A DNA stretch of 64,000 bases from NCBI GenBank assembly GCA_023381895.1, contig JAMCTA010000003.1, forward strand, positions 1 to 64,000, given 5' to 3'. Below are positions 52,850 through 62,484 of this stretch, in pieces. The position numbers were made by a program, and so were the translations under genes. The DNA is from Chloroflexota bacterium (GTDB lineage Bacteria > Chloroflexota > UBA4733). The notes beneath the pieces are model-generated. The model was not told the DNA's origin. It worked only from the letters and a program-made list of their open reading frames with translations, and did no database searches. How positions within the stretch are numbered: position 1 is the first letter of the stretch; the number at the start of each line of letters is the position of its first letter.

Positions 52850-53482
52850 TCAAGGGTGCACTCGACGATGCTCGGCCGGGAGCAATTCCTCGATCTTGGC
52901 TTCGATGAGCTCCAGCACCTCGGCTCGCCGCAGTGTTGCGGAAATGGTGAACGGCTCACCGATACGTATCCTCAAAGTTTTGCGATGGAGAAAGAGCGGT
53001 AGAGGGCCATCCTGAGTGCCCACGATTCCGATGGGGACGAGAGGCACGCGCGCGTGGCGCGCAATCAGCGCTACTCCCTCCTTGGCGGGTTGCAGGTGAC
53101 CATCTCCACTGCGGTGCCCTTCCGGAAAGATCCACACCTTATCGAGACGCGCGTAGGAAATGATGTGCTGCAAGGATTGTCGATCGGGGTTATCACGATC
53201 AACTGGAACGGTCTGCATCGCTCGAAGGACGGCGCCGAGCACCGGTATATGGAACAGCTCGACCTTGGCCAGCCAGTGAACCCGCTCCCCAAAACGTATG
53301 GCGAATCTTCCTGCGAGCGGCGCATCGATGTTGTGGAAATGGTTCGACACGATGATGCACGGCGCATCAGGCACAGTTCCACAGACGTCGGTCCGCAGGA
53401 AGTGCACCAGAAACCAGGTAAACCCCCATATGACACGCTGTATCCAAAGACGGTACTCTGAAGGAGGACGAGGCGACGGCAT
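52850..53482 (-). CDS. plsC: 1-acyl-glycerol-3-phosphate acyltransferase (PlsC family)
   Basis: 210 residues. The HX4D catalytic motif is NHFHNID in CIIVSNHFHNIDAPLAG. The substrate motif is VWIFPEGHRSGDGHLQPAKEGVALIARHARVPLVPIGI. One or two membrane-associated helices open the protein. The enzyme adds the second acyl chain in phospholipid synthesis; a more specialised acceptor is possible. It is divergent from the SRPBCC gene across about 80 bases. Confidence 0.9.
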   Translation of the reverse strand: MPSPRPPSEYRLWIQRVIWGFTWFLVHFLRTDVCGTVPDAPCIIVSNHFHNIDAPLAGRFAIRFGERVHWLAKVELFHIPVLGAVLRAMQTVPVDRDNPDRQSLQHIISYARLDKVWIFPEGHRSGDGHLQPAKEGVALIARHARVPLVPIGIVGTQDGPLPLFLHRKTLRIRIGEPFTISATLRRAEVLELIEAKIEELLPAEHRRVHP

Positions 53483-53563
53483 TGCTAGTCATCCTCTCCG
53501 GGCATCTGACACACCTCAGTCATGGTAGCGGAGAGAGCCATCTGAACGAGAGGGAGGTGTTTG

Positions 53564-54061
53564 GTGGCACAACTTACCGCCAAGGCGCAGCGCCTGATCC
53601 CATGCTCGCCAGCCAAGGCGTTCAACATCATCGCAGATGTCCATAATGGGCAGCGCATGCTCCTCACAGAGCACTACCACGACTACACTGTTCTCGGTGC
53701 AGACTCAGGCCCCACCGTCCTCACTTGGACCCTCCACATTGGAACACATAAACGACCGTACCGTATGGCAATTGAGCGAGTCATTCTCGGGCAGTTGCTC
53801 GCGGAGCGTGACACCCTCTCTTCGTTCACCATGACGTGGCGTCTCGATCCAGAAGGCGACTTCTGCAAGGTGACGCTGGAAAGCGTCTGGGAGCAGCGTA
53901 GCCACGGCTTCCCCGCCTTATTTGAGCGCGTATTCGCACCGCGCTCGCTCACTCGAATCTACACGACGATGCTCTCTCGTCTTGCCAGCCTGTCTCTGAG
54001 TGACGATCTGCCCTTATCTCCAGCCGTCGCCGGCCCCGAGGACAGCAGCGTCTCACACTAG
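53564..54061 (+). CDS. SRPBCC/polyketide-cyclase-like protein
   Basis: 165 residues from GTG 53564, with GGGAGG 7 bases before it; a TTG sits one codon upstream. The START/Bet v1-like pattern is seen: QRLIPCSPAKAFNIIADVHNGQRMLLTEHYHDYTVLGA, strands TVLTWTLHIG and SSFTMTWRLDPEGDFCKVTLESVWEQRS, and a long C-terminal helix. It probably binds a hydrophobic ligand. It lies just upstream of yebC. Confidence 0.75.
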   Translation: MAQLTAKAQRLIPCSPAKAFNIIADVHNGQRMLLTEHYHDYTVLGADSGPTVLTWTLHIGTHKRPYRMAIERVILGQLLAERDTLSSFTMTWRLDPEGDFCKVTLESVWEQRSHGFPALFERVFAPRSLTRIYTTMLSRLASLSLSDDLPLSPAVAGPEDSSVSH

Positions 54062-54158
54062 CGATTCCGGCCGCCGTTATACTCACGGTGCAGTCAACAG
54101 CGAGAAGCGCACCGGCTCACACGTGTGGGCAGTTCGCGCTGCAGGAAGGTTGTTCGAG

Positions 54159-54911
54159 ATGAGTGGCCACTCCAAGTGGGCGCAGATCAAGCGTCAGAAA
54201 GGTGTCAACGACGCACGGCGCGGGCAGTTGTTCACCAAGCTCGGGCGAGAGATCACCGTGGCAGCTCGCGATGGTGGTCCCGATCCCGATGGAAACTTCC
54301 GCCTCCGGCTCGCCGTCCAGAAAGCCCGCCAGCACAACATGCCGATGGAGAACGTCGAGCGGGCAATCAAGCGCGGAGCAGGTGCGGGTGAGGGAGGTGT
54401 GAGCTTCGAGGAGATCACGTACGAAGGCTACGGCCCCGGTGGCGTTGCCATTATGGTCCGGACTCTCACGGACAATCGCAATCGCACCGCCTCCGAGGTG
54501 CGTAGCGTTCTCACTCGCAGCGGTGGCAATCTTGGTGAGACCGGCAGCGTCTCCTGGATCTTTGATCCTCGGGGCCAGATCACGGTTGCCCTCGGCCAGC
54601 GTGATCCCGATGAAGCGATGCTCGAAGCTATCGATCTCGGCGCCGATGATGTCGTCCGAGAAGGTGATGAGTTGATTATTTACACGGAGGCATCGGCGCT
54701 GAACCAGGTTCGGCACGACCTCGAGAGCCATGACTATCAGATCATTGAGGCTGAACAGACGATGCTATCCAAGACACAGGTCGAGCTGGAGGAGCATCAA
54801 GCAGAGCAAGTGCTGAAGCTTCTGGACCGTCTGGAAGAGCTCGAGGATGTCCAGCAGCTGTACAGTAACTACTCCATTCCCGACGAGATCATGGAGAGGA
54901 TTGCCGTGTGA
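54159..54911 (+). CDS. yebC: YebC/PmpR-family protein
   Basis: 250 residues starting MSGHSKWAQIKRQKGVNDARRG, the universal N-terminus of the family (AGGAAGG before the ATG). NMPMENVERAIKRGAG, YEGYGPGGVAIMV and NLGETGSVSWIF follow. Members were first seen as DNA-binding regulators, and more recently as helpers of translation at proline runs. It overlaps ruvC by 4 bases, in the common yebC-ruvC-ruvA order. Confidence 0.95.
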   Translation: MSGHSKWAQIKRQKGVNDARRGQLFTKLGREITVAARDGGPDPDGNFRLRLAVQKARQHNMPMENVERAIKRGAGAGEGGVSFEEITYEGYGPGGVAIMVRTLTDNRNRTASEVRSVLTRSGGNLGETGSVSWIFDPRGQITVALGQRDPDEAMLEAIDLGADDVVREGDELIIYTEASALNQVRHDLESHDYQIIEAEQTMLSKTQVELEEHQAEQVLKLLDRLEELEDVQQLYSNYSIPDEIMERIAV

Positions 54912-55405
54912 CCGAAGCAGCGCGCCGTATCCTCGGCATCGATCCAGGGTCGGCACGTATGGGCTTCGGTGTGGTGGAGTGTACCGGCACGCAGCTTCGG
55001 GCCCTCAGCTACGGATGCGTGGAAACTCGCCCTACTTCGACAGCAGCAGAGCGCCTCGTCGAGTTGCATCAGGAGCTCGTAGCGATCATTCGCAGTGCCC
55101 ATCCCACCGAGGTCGCTGTTGAAGAGCTCTTCTTTGCAAAGAACGCCCGCACAGTGATTTCCGTCGCCGAAGCGCGGGGTGTCGCCCTGATGACGCTTGG
55201 TGAGCACCATCTGCCTGTATTCGAGTATACTCCCCTTCAAGTCAAAGTCGGAGTAGTGGGGTACGGCAAAGCCGAAAAGCGCCAAGTGCAACACATGGTG
55301 ACCATCCTGTTGCGCCTTGCAGAGCTCCCGCGACCTGACGATGCTGCGGACGCTCTGGCCATCGCGATCTGCCACTGCCACCAGCCTCTGGACACGTTGC
55401 GCTAG
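54908..55405 (+). CDS. ruvC: Holliday junction endonuclease RuvC
   Basis: 165 residues. The catalytic acidic residues are seen: Asp in ILGIDPGSARMGFGVVE, Glu in VAVEELFFAKNA, and the Asp pair in PDDAADALAIAICH. It resolves four-way junctions in recombinational repair with RuvAB. GTG start in a GTGA overlap with yebC; ruvA begins 22 bases after the stop. Confidence 0.96.
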   Translation: MTEAARRILGIDPGSARMGFGVVECTGTQLRALSYGCVETRPTSTAAERLVELHQELVAIIRSAHPTEVAVEELFFAKNARTVISVAEARGVALMTLGEHHLPVFEYTPLQVKVGVVGYGKAEKRQVQHMVTILLRLAELPRPDDAADALAIAICHCHQPLDTLR

Positions 55406-55427
55406 GGTCACAGAAAACAGCAGCGAC

Positions 55428-56015
55428 ATGATTGCAGGAGTGCGGGGAACCCTGGCCCGGATCGGCGGAGACCACGTCATCGTGCTCTGCGGCGGCTTTT
55501 ATCTCCGCGTTTTCGTCCCTCTCAGCACTATGATGTCGCTTCCCGCTATAGGAGAGCCCCTTGAGCTACACACCCACCTCTATCTGCGCGAGGATGCGCT
55601 GGCACTCTTCGGCTTCCTCGCGGAGGAAGAGCTCTCACTCTTCAATCTTCTCCTCACGGTACAGAGCGTAGGGCCTCGACTCGCCCTCAGCCTGCTATCC
55701 GTATACAACCCGCTCGAGCTGAGAGCAACTCTAGGTCGCGGAGATGAAGCCAGCCTCCAGCGTGTCCCGGGTGTGGGCAAGCGAACTGCCGCAAGGCTCG
55801 TGCTCGAGCTGCGCGAGCGCGTGGGGCGGATCGATGCTGCTCCACCAACAGCAATGACGGGTAGTGAGGAACTTGTGAATGCGCTCATAGCATGGGGCTA
55901 CCGGCGAGCCGACGCCGAACGGGCTCTCCAGGTTGCACAGGTGGCATCCATTGCCGACCAGGGGGCGCGCTTGGCAGCTGCCGCTGCGTACCTGGTTCAG
56001 CAGAGCACGAGCTGA
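55428..56015 (+). CDS. ruvA: Holliday junction branch migration protein RuvA
   Basis: 195 residues starting MIAGVRGTLARIGGDHVIV. The OB-fold domain is followed by the helix-hairpin-helix pair VQSVGPRLALSLLSV and LQRVPGVGKRTAARLVLEL, then a flexible linker and the RuvB-binding tail LVNALIAWGYRRADAERALQ. No ruvB follows; aspS comes next, 27 bases on. Confidence 0.96.
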   Translation: MIAGVRGTLARIGGDHVIVLCGGFYLRVFVPLSTMMSLPAIGEPLELHTHLYLREDALALFGFLAEEELSLFNLLLTVQSVGPRLALSLLSVYNPLELRATLGRGDEASLQRVPGVGKRTAARLVLELRERVGRIDAAPPTAMTGSEELVNALIAWGYRRADAERALQVAQVASIADQGARLAAAAAYLVQQSTS

Positions 56016-56042
56016 AAGCGGTACATTCTGGGAGCGAGAGAA

Positions 56043-57830
56043 ATGGGGTCAAGCATGCTGCGACGCACCATGACTTGTGGGGAGCTCCGTCTCCAACACA
56101 CTGGTCAGCAGACAGTTCTCAATGGATGGGTTCACCGGCGCCGGGATCATGGAGCCCTCATCTTCGTCGATCTACGTGATCGCTCCGGGATCACGCAGGT
56201 CGTGTTCAATCCAGCCGGCGCCCGCTCGGCTCACGACATTGCCTCTCGCCTCCGCGCAGAGACTGTTCTCGCGGTCCGCGGTGAGGTCCGCGCTCGTCCC
56301 GAGGGCACGACCAACACTCAGCTCGCGACAGGTGAGGTCGAGTTGTTCGCTCTCGAGGCTGAGGTGCTCAATCCTGTTGAGTCCTTGCCATTCAGTATCG
56401 CTGAGGGGCCAGAACCAGACGAGCCGGTGCGCCTCAAGCATCGCTACCTCGATCTCCGGCGGGCCCGGCTTCAGCGCAATATCGCGATCCGCCACAAGGT
56501 CATCAAGCGCATCCGTGACTTTCTCGATGCTCGCAGCTTCTATGAGATCGAGACACCGATACTCATCAAGAGCACGCCTGAAGGAGCGCGCGACTTCCTC
56601 GTACCTAGCCGGCTCAATGCCGGGCAGTTTTACGCGTTGCCCCAGTCACCCCAGCAGCTCAAACAGCTGCTCATGGTCGCTGGCTTCGAGCGCTACTTCC
56701 AGATTGCGCGCTGCTTTCGCGATGAAGATACCCGGGCCGATCGTCAGCCCGAGTTCACCCAGCTCGACCTCGAGATGTCTTTCGTCGAGCAGCACGACGT
56801 CATGCAGCTCATCGAGGAGCTACTCATCGAGCTTGCGCGCGATTTCACCGAGCTGCGCATTCGCCAAGTACCTTTCCCTGTCCTTACGTATGAGGAAAGC
56901 CTCGCCCGATTCGGCAACGACCACCCCGATCTACGCTTCGACATGGAGCTCGTCGATCTGTCTCAAATCGTTACGACCTCGGCGTTCAGCGTGTTCCGAC
57001 AGGCCATCGAGTGCGGCGGTCAGGTGAAGGCTATCGTTGTCCCTGGTTGCGCCAGTTGGTCGCGGCGAGAGATCGACGACATCACGCAGCGCGCCCGCTT
57101 GTACGGTGCGAAGGGGCTGGTGACCTTCGCCTTGCGCAGTGAAGGGGTGACAAGCCCGGTGTCCAAATTCTTGACGCCAGCAGAGATCTCAGGGATCGTC
57201 GCCACAACTCAAGCGCAGCCAGGGGACCTCATCATGGCGGTGGCCGGCGAGGCTACCACTGTTGCCAAAGTGCTCGCCCGGCTGCGTACTGAGCTCGGTG
57301 ACCAGCTCGGTCTGGTCGACCACAACGAACTCGCTGGATGCTGGATCACCGGATTTCCGATGTTTGAATGGAACGAAGAGGAGCATCGGTATCAAGCGAT
57401 GCACAACCCGTTCTCTGCGCCACGCTCCGAGGATTACCCCATCCTCCTTTCAGACCCAGAACGAGCCATCGCGCAGCAATACGATGTCGTATGGAACGGG
57501 TTCGAGATCGGCGGTGGCAGCATTCGTATCCATCAGAGGCGCTACCTGGAGCAGGTCTTCCGCTTCATCGGTCTGTCAGACAAGCAGATCGCTGAACAGT
57601 TTGGTCATATGCTTGAGGCGTTCGATACCGGCGCACCTCCCCACGGCGGCATCGCCCTGGGTCTGGACCGCCTCATTATGCTCATTGCAGGCGAGCCGAA
57701 TATCCGGGAAGTCATTGCCTTCCCGAAAAACGCGAGCGCCCAAGACCTCCTCTTCGGCGCCCCTTCAGAGGTCGATCCAGCTCAGCTGAAAGAGCTGCGG
57801 CTCGGCATCCTCTCTCCAGCAAAGGGATGA
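56043..57830 (+). CDS. aspS: Aspartyl-tRNA synthetase
   Basis: 595 residues, the bacterial size. The N-terminal anticodon-binding OB fold shows GWVHRRRDHGALIFVDLRDRSGITQVVF. Class II motif 2 is FRDEDTRADRQPEFTQLDLEMSF, the GAD insertion follows, and motif 3 is GGIALGLDRLIMLIAG near the end. FEWNEEEHRYQAMHNPFSAP is a family block. Whether it also charges tRNA-Asn cannot be told here. ATG 56043 has GGGAGCGAGAGA; ATG 56055 is an alternative. Confidence 0.96.
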   Translation: MGSSMLRRTMTCGELRLQHTGQQTVLNGWVHRRRDHGALIFVDLRDRSGITQVVFNPAGARSAHDIASRLRAETVLAVRGEVRARPEGTTNTQLATGEVELFALEAEVLNPVESLPFSIAEGPEPDEPVRLKHRYLDLRRARLQRNIAIRHKVIKRIRDFLDARSFYEIETPILIKSTPEGARDFLVPSRLNAGQFYALPQSPQQLKQLLMVAGFERYFQIARCFRDEDTRADRQPEFTQLDLEMSFVEQHDVMQLIEELLIELARDFTELRIRQVPFPVLTYEESLARFGNDHPDLRFDMELVDLSQIVTTSAFSVFRQAIECGGQVKAIVVPGCASWSRREIDDITQRARLYGAKGLVTFALRSEGVTSPVSKFLTPAEISGIVATTQAQPGDLIMAVAGEATTVAKVLARLRTELGDQLGLVDHNELAGCWITGFPMFEWNEEEHRYQAMHNPFSAPRSEDYPILLSDPERAIAQQYDVVWNGFEIGGGSIRIHQRRYLEQVFRFIGLSDKQIAEQFGHMLEAFDTGAPPHGGIALGLDRLIMLIAGEPNIREVIAFPKNASAQDLLFGAPSEVDPAQLKELRLGILSPAKG

Positions 57831-57835
57831 CTCAG

Positions 57836-57867
57836 TAATGGGAGGGCTGACTAATGCCCTCCCATTA
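57836..57867. terminator. Shared hairpin terminator between aspS and the KGG gene
   Basis: A perfect 12-bp stem (TAATGGGAGGGC / GCCCTCCCATTA) with an 8-base loop lies in the 44 bases between two convergent genes. It can serve both strands. No long T run follows on either side. Confidence 0.7.
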
Positions 57868-57874
57868 CGATCCA

Positions 57875-58138
57875 TCACTCAGACCTGGCTCGGGGGTGCT
57901 CTCCTCCCTTCTTACCGATGCGCGCAAAAAACGCCGCGCCGTGGCGTTCGCGGGTAGATGCGCCACCCTTGCGGCCAATCTGGGCGAAGAACTCGGGACC
58001 ACGCTCTGACTTTACGGCTTCACCGCCCTTGCGGCCAATGTCAGAGTAGAACTGAGGACCGTACTTCTCTTTGACTGCCTGTCCACCGTGCCGTGCCTGG
58101 GGGGTTCCAGGCGTTGGACCACGTTTGTCTTCACTCAC
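57875..58138 (-). CDS. KGG-repeat general stress protein
   Basis: 87 residues from GTG 58138, with AAAGGA before it; a TTG lies further upstream. Three near repeats of the form YGPQFYSDIGRKGG (with ERGPEFFAQIGRKGG and RHGAAFFARIGKKGG) are seen, preceded by a shorter RHGGQAVKEKYG. This is the KGG/GsiB-like stress protein type, hydrophilic and probably disordered, tied to dryness and general stress survival. Convergent with aspS. Confidence 0.85.
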   Translation of the reverse strand: MSEDKRGPTPGTPQARHGGQAVKEKYGPQFYSDIGRKGGEAVKSERGPEFFAQIGRKGGASTRERHGAAFFARIGKKGGEHPRARSE

Positions 58139-58350
58139 GGCTCGCTGTCCTTTCCACCTCTGCAAGAAGAGGTTGAGACTACCTTGAGCGATTGCTCACG
58201 TACTCACACACTGCCGGGCTACTCAGATCCCGCGAAGGACAACGCTTCAGAAATGCTCTTGCAAATAGAAGCCTCGGTGTTACCATCCCGGCTTGGGGAG
58301 AGCCAGGTTCGCAGCTCGCTCCATGTGTAGAGGACGCATTGGGCGCAAGG

Positions 58351-58721
58351 ACGTTACGGGCGAGGGCTCCAATTCGGCTCGATTGCGCGGGTGGTTGGAC
58401 GGATATTCCTCCGCTCCCCCAGTCACTGGTTGGTCGCGTGCTTGCTGGCGCCATCTCTCTTCGCCACTGTCATGCTCGAGGCCTTCCCACGGGAAGACCT
58501 CTCTCGCATCAGAGGACTACGACGAGCACCTAGAGGCAACTGACGCGGGCGCCATTGGGGGGAAGGCCTTAGGGGCAGGCGGGGGTGGCTGCCTGATCTT
58601 CTGCTGCCATCACGGTAGCGAGGCCGAGGTCCGTGCCGCCCTCGTTCGAAGCCATACGGTACCCTTGCGATGGAACTTCTGGCATCGTGGCGTTGAAGTT
58701 TGGAGAAGCCCTTTACGATGA
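58351..58721 (+). pseudogene. GHMP-family sugar kinase, internally deleted and frameshifted
   Basis: One frame holds the N-terminus LRARAPIRLDCAGGWTDIPPLPQSLVGRVLAGAISL (58350-58461). Another frame holds the C-terminus DAGAIGGKALGAGGGGCLIFCC...VPLRWNFWHRGVEVW (58542-58718). Both are hallmarks of heptose/fucose-type GHMP kinases of about 330 residues. The middle, including the ATP-binding PxGxGLGSS loop, is gone, and the ends are out of frame. It directly precedes the isomerase-like gene, which may once have been its partner. Confidence 0.75.
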
Positions 58722-59563
58722 GTTGGAATATTTCGCTCTCGGTTTTCGCTGATGAGATCGCACGCGACTTCGCCGAACAGTTGAGCGTGCTTCGCTCCAA
58801 GGGGCTTTCTCAGCTGGACCTGCGCGGTGCCTGGGGGAAGAACGTCCTCGATTTCACTGACGAGGATGTTGCACAGATCAAGAAGCTTCTGCAGGAACAC
58901 GGAGTCTCAGTGGCCTGCATCGGATCACCGATTGGCAAAACGAAGATCACAGATTCGTTCGACGATCAAATCCCTCGGTTTCGCCGCGCGATCGAGATTG
59001 CTCGTACCGTTGGAACACCCAATATCCGGATCTTCTCCTTTTACCTTCCAGTTGGTGAGCCGCCTGAGCACTATCGCGATGAGGTGATGCGGCGGCTTCA
59101 GCTGTTGACAGACCTTGCTTCGCGGGAGGCTCCGGAGATCGTCTTGCTCCACGAGAACGAGCGCGAGATTTATGGTGAGAATGGAGAGCGTTGCGCAGAC
59201 ATCTTTCATTCGGTCAGCGCTGCCAACCTCAGGGCAGTCTTCGATCCCGCAAACTTTGTCGTGGTGAAGGTGCGTCCCTATTCAGAGGCGTGGCCCCTTC
59301 TCGAGCAATTCGTCGCTTATCTGCACATCAAAGACGCGCTCTGGGAAGAAGGCCGGATCGTGCCAGCCGGCGTGGGAGACGGAGAACTCCGCGAAGTCCT
59401 GACAGCACTGTATCGGCGTAGCTATGCCGGTGTCCTTGCGCTTGAGCCACATCTCCGGGTCGCCGCCCGGAGTCACGGGTGGACAGGACCTGAACAATTC
59501 TCTGTCGCGGTCAAAGCCCTGCGCAACCTGATTCAGGACGTAGAGGGGGGTATCCAGGCGTGA
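58718..59563 (+). CDS. Sugar phosphate isomerase/epimerase-like TIM-barrel protein
   Basis: 281 residues from ATG 58718. The xylose-isomerase-like AP-endonuclease fold shows SVFADEIARDFAEQLSVLRSKGLSQLDLRG, then VLLHENEREIYGENG, FDPANFVVVKVRPYSEAWPLL, YLHIKDAL and VPAGVGDGEL, whose Glu, Asp and His residues form the metal site. It could act on a sugar or inositol-like substrate. The start overlaps the end of the GHMP kinase pseudogene. Its own stop overlaps the aminotransferase start (GTGA). Confidence 0.82.
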   Translation: MSWNISLSVFADEIARDFAEQLSVLRSKGLSQLDLRGAWGKNVLDFTDEDVAQIKKLLQEHGVSVACIGSPIGKTKITDSFDDQIPRFRRAIEIARTVGTPNIRIFSFYLPVGEPPEHYRDEVMRRLQLLTDLASREAPEIVLLHENEREIYGENGERCADIFHSVSAANLRAVFDPANFVVVKVRPYSEAWPLLEQFVAYLHIKDALWEEGRIVPAGVGDGELREVLTALYRRSYAGVLALEPHLRVAARSHGWTGPEQFSVAVKALRNLIQDVEGGIQA

Positions 59564-60750
59564 CTGTAGGGCAACCTCCACAGCTCGGCGAACGGTTGAA
59601 TCCTCAGCGGCTCCTCCTAGGCCCAGGGCCTGCCAACGTCTTGCCCCAAGTACTCCAAGCAGCAAGTGCGCCGCTGCTTGGTCATCTCGATCCCGTCTTC
59701 TTAGAGATCATGAACGACGTCCAGCAGGGGCTCCGTTACCTCTTCCAAACGGAGAACCCACTCACGCTGGCCGCTCCAGGAACGGGCAGCTCCGGTATGG
59801 AAGCTGCTTTGTCCAGCATCATCGAGCCTGGTGATGCCGTCGTGACCGGCATCTGTGGATACTTCGGCAATCGCCTTGCAGAGGTGGCGGAGCGGTGTGG
59901 CGCCCGTGTCACCCGCGTCGAAGGCGAATGGGGACGGCCACTAGATCCTGATGACCTACGGCAGGTGGTAGCCAGTGTCCGTCCCCGAGTGGTCGCATTC
60001 GTGCACGCGGAAACATCAACAGGTGTCGCACAAGATCCTCAACCTATCATTGCCGCTGCCCACGCCGTAGGTGCGCTTGTTGTGATGGATACGGTGACTT
60101 CCCTCGGTGGGATACCGGTGCTGATCGACGAGTGGAACGTCGACGTCGCCTATAGTGCCTCGCAGAAATGTGTCGGCTCCCTCTCTGGACTCGCTCCAAT
60201 CACCGTGACACCTACTACGGTCGCTCGCATCCTCTCGCGGCATAAACCCGTTCAGAGCTTTTACCTCGATGTCACTCTTCTCGGCCGCTATTGGAGTGAA
60301 GAGCGGCTATACCATCACACGGCATCGTCACCTGCAATCTGCGCCCTCCGCGAGGCGTTGCGGGTGATCACCGAGGAAGGGCTGGCCACACGCTGGGAGC
60401 GCCACCGGAGAGTCGCCCAAGGCTTTCGCGCTGGCCTGCGGGCGATGGGGCTTCAGCTCCTCGTTCCGGAAGATTGCTACCTTCCACAGTTGACAACGGT
60501 CATGATTCCTGAGGGAACTGACGACTCCGCCGTCCGCAAAGCGCTCTTGGCCGAATGGAACATCGAGATTGGTGGTGGACTCGGGCCGTTCAAGGGAAAG
60601 TTATGGAGAGTCGGTTTGATGGGCGCCGGCTGCACGCCTACTAACGCTCTGACCCTCCTGGATGCTCTCGGCCAGACCCTCCGCCAGTCCGGGGCAACGG
60701 TAGACGTTGCGGCGGGTCAAGACGCCGCTCTGGAAACCTGGCGGAGCTGA
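59560..60750 (+). CDS. Class V aminotransferase (alanine-glyoxylate / serine-pyruvate type)
   Basis: 396 residues. The fold type I pattern is LLLGPGPANVLPQVLQAASAPLLGHLDPVF, then APGTGSSGMEAALSSI, HAETSTGVAQDPQPI, VVMDTVTSLGGIPV and SASQKCVGSLSGLAPI with the PLP-binding Lys. It moves an amino group between alanine or serine and glyoxylate or pyruvate. GTG start overlapping the isomerase gene by 4 bases. Confidence 0.92.
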   Translation: MTVGQPPQLGERLNPQRLLLGPGPANVLPQVLQAASAPLLGHLDPVFLEIMNDVQQGLRYLFQTENPLTLAAPGTGSSGMEAALSSIIEPGDAVVTGICGYFGNRLAEVAERCGARVTRVEGEWGRPLDPDDLRQVVASVRPRVVAFVHAETSTGVAQDPQPIIAAAHAVGALVVMDTVTSLGGIPVLIDEWNVDVAYSASQKCVGSLSGLAPITVTPTTVARILSRHKPVQSFYLDVTLLGRYWSEERLYHHTASSPAICALREALRVITEEGLATRWERHRRVAQGFRAGLRAMGLQLLVPEDCYLPQLTTVMIPEGTDDSAVRKALLAEWNIEIGGGLGPFKGKLWRVGLMGAGCTPTNALTLLDALGQTLRQSGATVDVAAGQDAALETWRS

Positions 60751-60901
60751 CAGAAACAGGCTGGGACCGCTGCCGGTAACGCATCACTAGCGCAGCACAA
60801 GGTCAAGTCTGAGCAACGGCTCTCACCGCGCGCCCTCTGACGATCAAGCAGACACAACGCTCGATAGTCAGCCGTTGCCTGGAGGAGAGCTCGCCGCGCA
60901 C

Positions 60902-62308
60902 CTAATGAGCTGGGTCGACACGGGGTCGCTCGAGACGCCACGGCTCACTGGGGTTGAAGATCGGCTGCTCCAGGATACGCTTTGCCGATCGCTCCGGTGC
61001 TTCAAACCGGGTAAAGTGTGCCTCGATCGCAGCATCAAGAGCAACAAAAGTACCTTCATAGCCCGGGGAAAGCACGAGGTTGTGTCGCTCACTCGGATCG
61101 CTGAGGAGATCATAGAGCTCGTCCGGATAGCGCCCAGAGTGCGGCGGATAGTGCCGCACTAGTTTGTAGCGCTCACTGCGCACCATGCGTGCGTTGCCGT
61201 ACTCTCCGAATTGCACCCGCCGCCAGTCTGTTGGATGACCCAGCAGGATTGGAAGGAAACTCCGCCCCGGGTAGCGACGTGCCTCCCGTTCTCGGAGAGG
61301 AATCTCGACACCAGCAGCATCAAGAATAGTCTGAAAGAGATCCAGATGGTCCACCATGGCATCCATCCGCACTCCCTTGGCAAGACATGCCGGCCAGTGC
61401 AGTAGCAGCGGAATACGTATCGACTCTTCGTAGAAGTTCTGTGGAACTGTCGCATTCCCCTTCGTGTAGAGACCATGCTGGCCATTCATATGACCGTGAT
61501 CTGCGACGTACACAAGTAGAGTGTTCTCAAGCTCTCCTTGGGCTTCGAGCTCATCGATCAGTCGACCGATTTGCTCATCGATGAAGCTGACGGCCGCATA
61601 ATACTGCGCCAGATCTCTGCGCCGCTGTTCGGGATCAGCGGGCGGAACAAACCGGGCCCAGGCACGGGATGTGTCGGGAGGCTCAATCGGCAAGGGTTGA
61701 AGATCGGCGCTCAAGTAGTGATCCACAAGGCGCTGTGGATGGTCCCGAAATGGCGCGTGAGTATCGACGTAGCCGACAAAGAGAAAGAACGGCGATGAGC
61801 GCTCGCGTGAGCGGAGAAAGCCAAGTGCCTTGTCCGTGATGAACGGCGTTTGAAAGCTGTCAAGAGTGACTGGCGTTTCATTCTCCACAAACGTGATAGG
61901 GCCGCAATGAGGGCGCTGGTTGGACTCGTAGCTCAGCCAATAGTCAAAACCGCGAGCCTTCACATGACTCCGGCCACAGTGCCACTTGCCAGTGAGCGCG
62001 GTCGTGTAGCCCGACTCCTTCAAAAGCTCCGCCAGTGTCACCTCTCCACGCATGAGGTCAACATCACGCAGGTTCACCTCAAGCAGGTAGTCATGGATAC
62101 CGTGCTGAGAGGGTAAGCGCCCGGTGAAGAAGGAGGCGCGCGCCGGTGAGCACACGGGGGTAGGCGTGAACGCCTGCGTCGCACATACTCCTCGTCGGGC
62201 CAAGTAGTCAAGCGTGGGAGAACGGACATCGCGATTTCCGTAGGGAGTAGAGGCCCACTGCCCGTGGTCATCGGTCATCACCACCACGATGTTTGGCCTG
62301 GATGCCAT
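60902..62308 (-). CDS. Type I sulfatase (arylsulfatase/alkaline-phosphatase superfamily)
   Basis: 468 residues. Metal ligands lie in NIVVVMTDDHGQ and YVADHGHMNGQHGLYTKGN. The active-site motif TPVCSPARASFFTGRLPSQHG carries C-x-P-x-R, whose Cys is turned into formylglycine by a sulfatase-maturing enzyme. No signal peptide is seen, so it may act in the cytoplasm. Natural substrate unknown. No maturase is visible in the window. It is convergent with the aminotransferase gene. Confidence 0.92.
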   Translation of the reverse strand: MASRPNIVVVMTDDHGQWASTPYGNRDVRSPTLDYLARRGVCATQAFTPTPVCSPARASFFTGRLPSQHGIHDYLLEVNLRDVDLMRGEVTLAELLKESGYTTALTGKWHCGRSHVKARGFDYWLSYESNQRPHCGPITFVENETPVTLDSFQTPFITDKALGFLRSRERSSPFFLFVGYVDTHAPFRDHPQRLVDHYLSADLQPLPIEPPDTSRAWARFVPPADPEQRRRDLAQYYAAVSFIDEQIGRLIDELEAQGELENTLLVYVADHGHMNGQHGLYTKGNATVPQNFYEESIRIPLLLHWPACLAKGVRMDAMVDHLDLFQTILDAAGVEIPLREREARRYPGRSFLPILLGHPTDWRRVQFGEYGNARMVRSERYKLVRHYPPHSGRYPDELYDLLSDPSERHNLVLSPGYEGTFVALDAAIEAHFTRFEAPERSAKRILEQPIFNPSEPWRLERPRVDPAH

Positions 62309-62484
62309 GTCACCTCGCCCTCTCCAGAGCAGTAGATGCTCTCGCCGATCATTAACTCCCGCACTCGCACGAGGATGACGTTGTCACTCTTCCAGCAACC
62401 TGTCAAGCATCGGAGTGCCCATCTGCGCGCTGGGTTCCCGTCGTACACTTGACTGGACACGGCACAGCAGGGGAGTGAGAGTCT

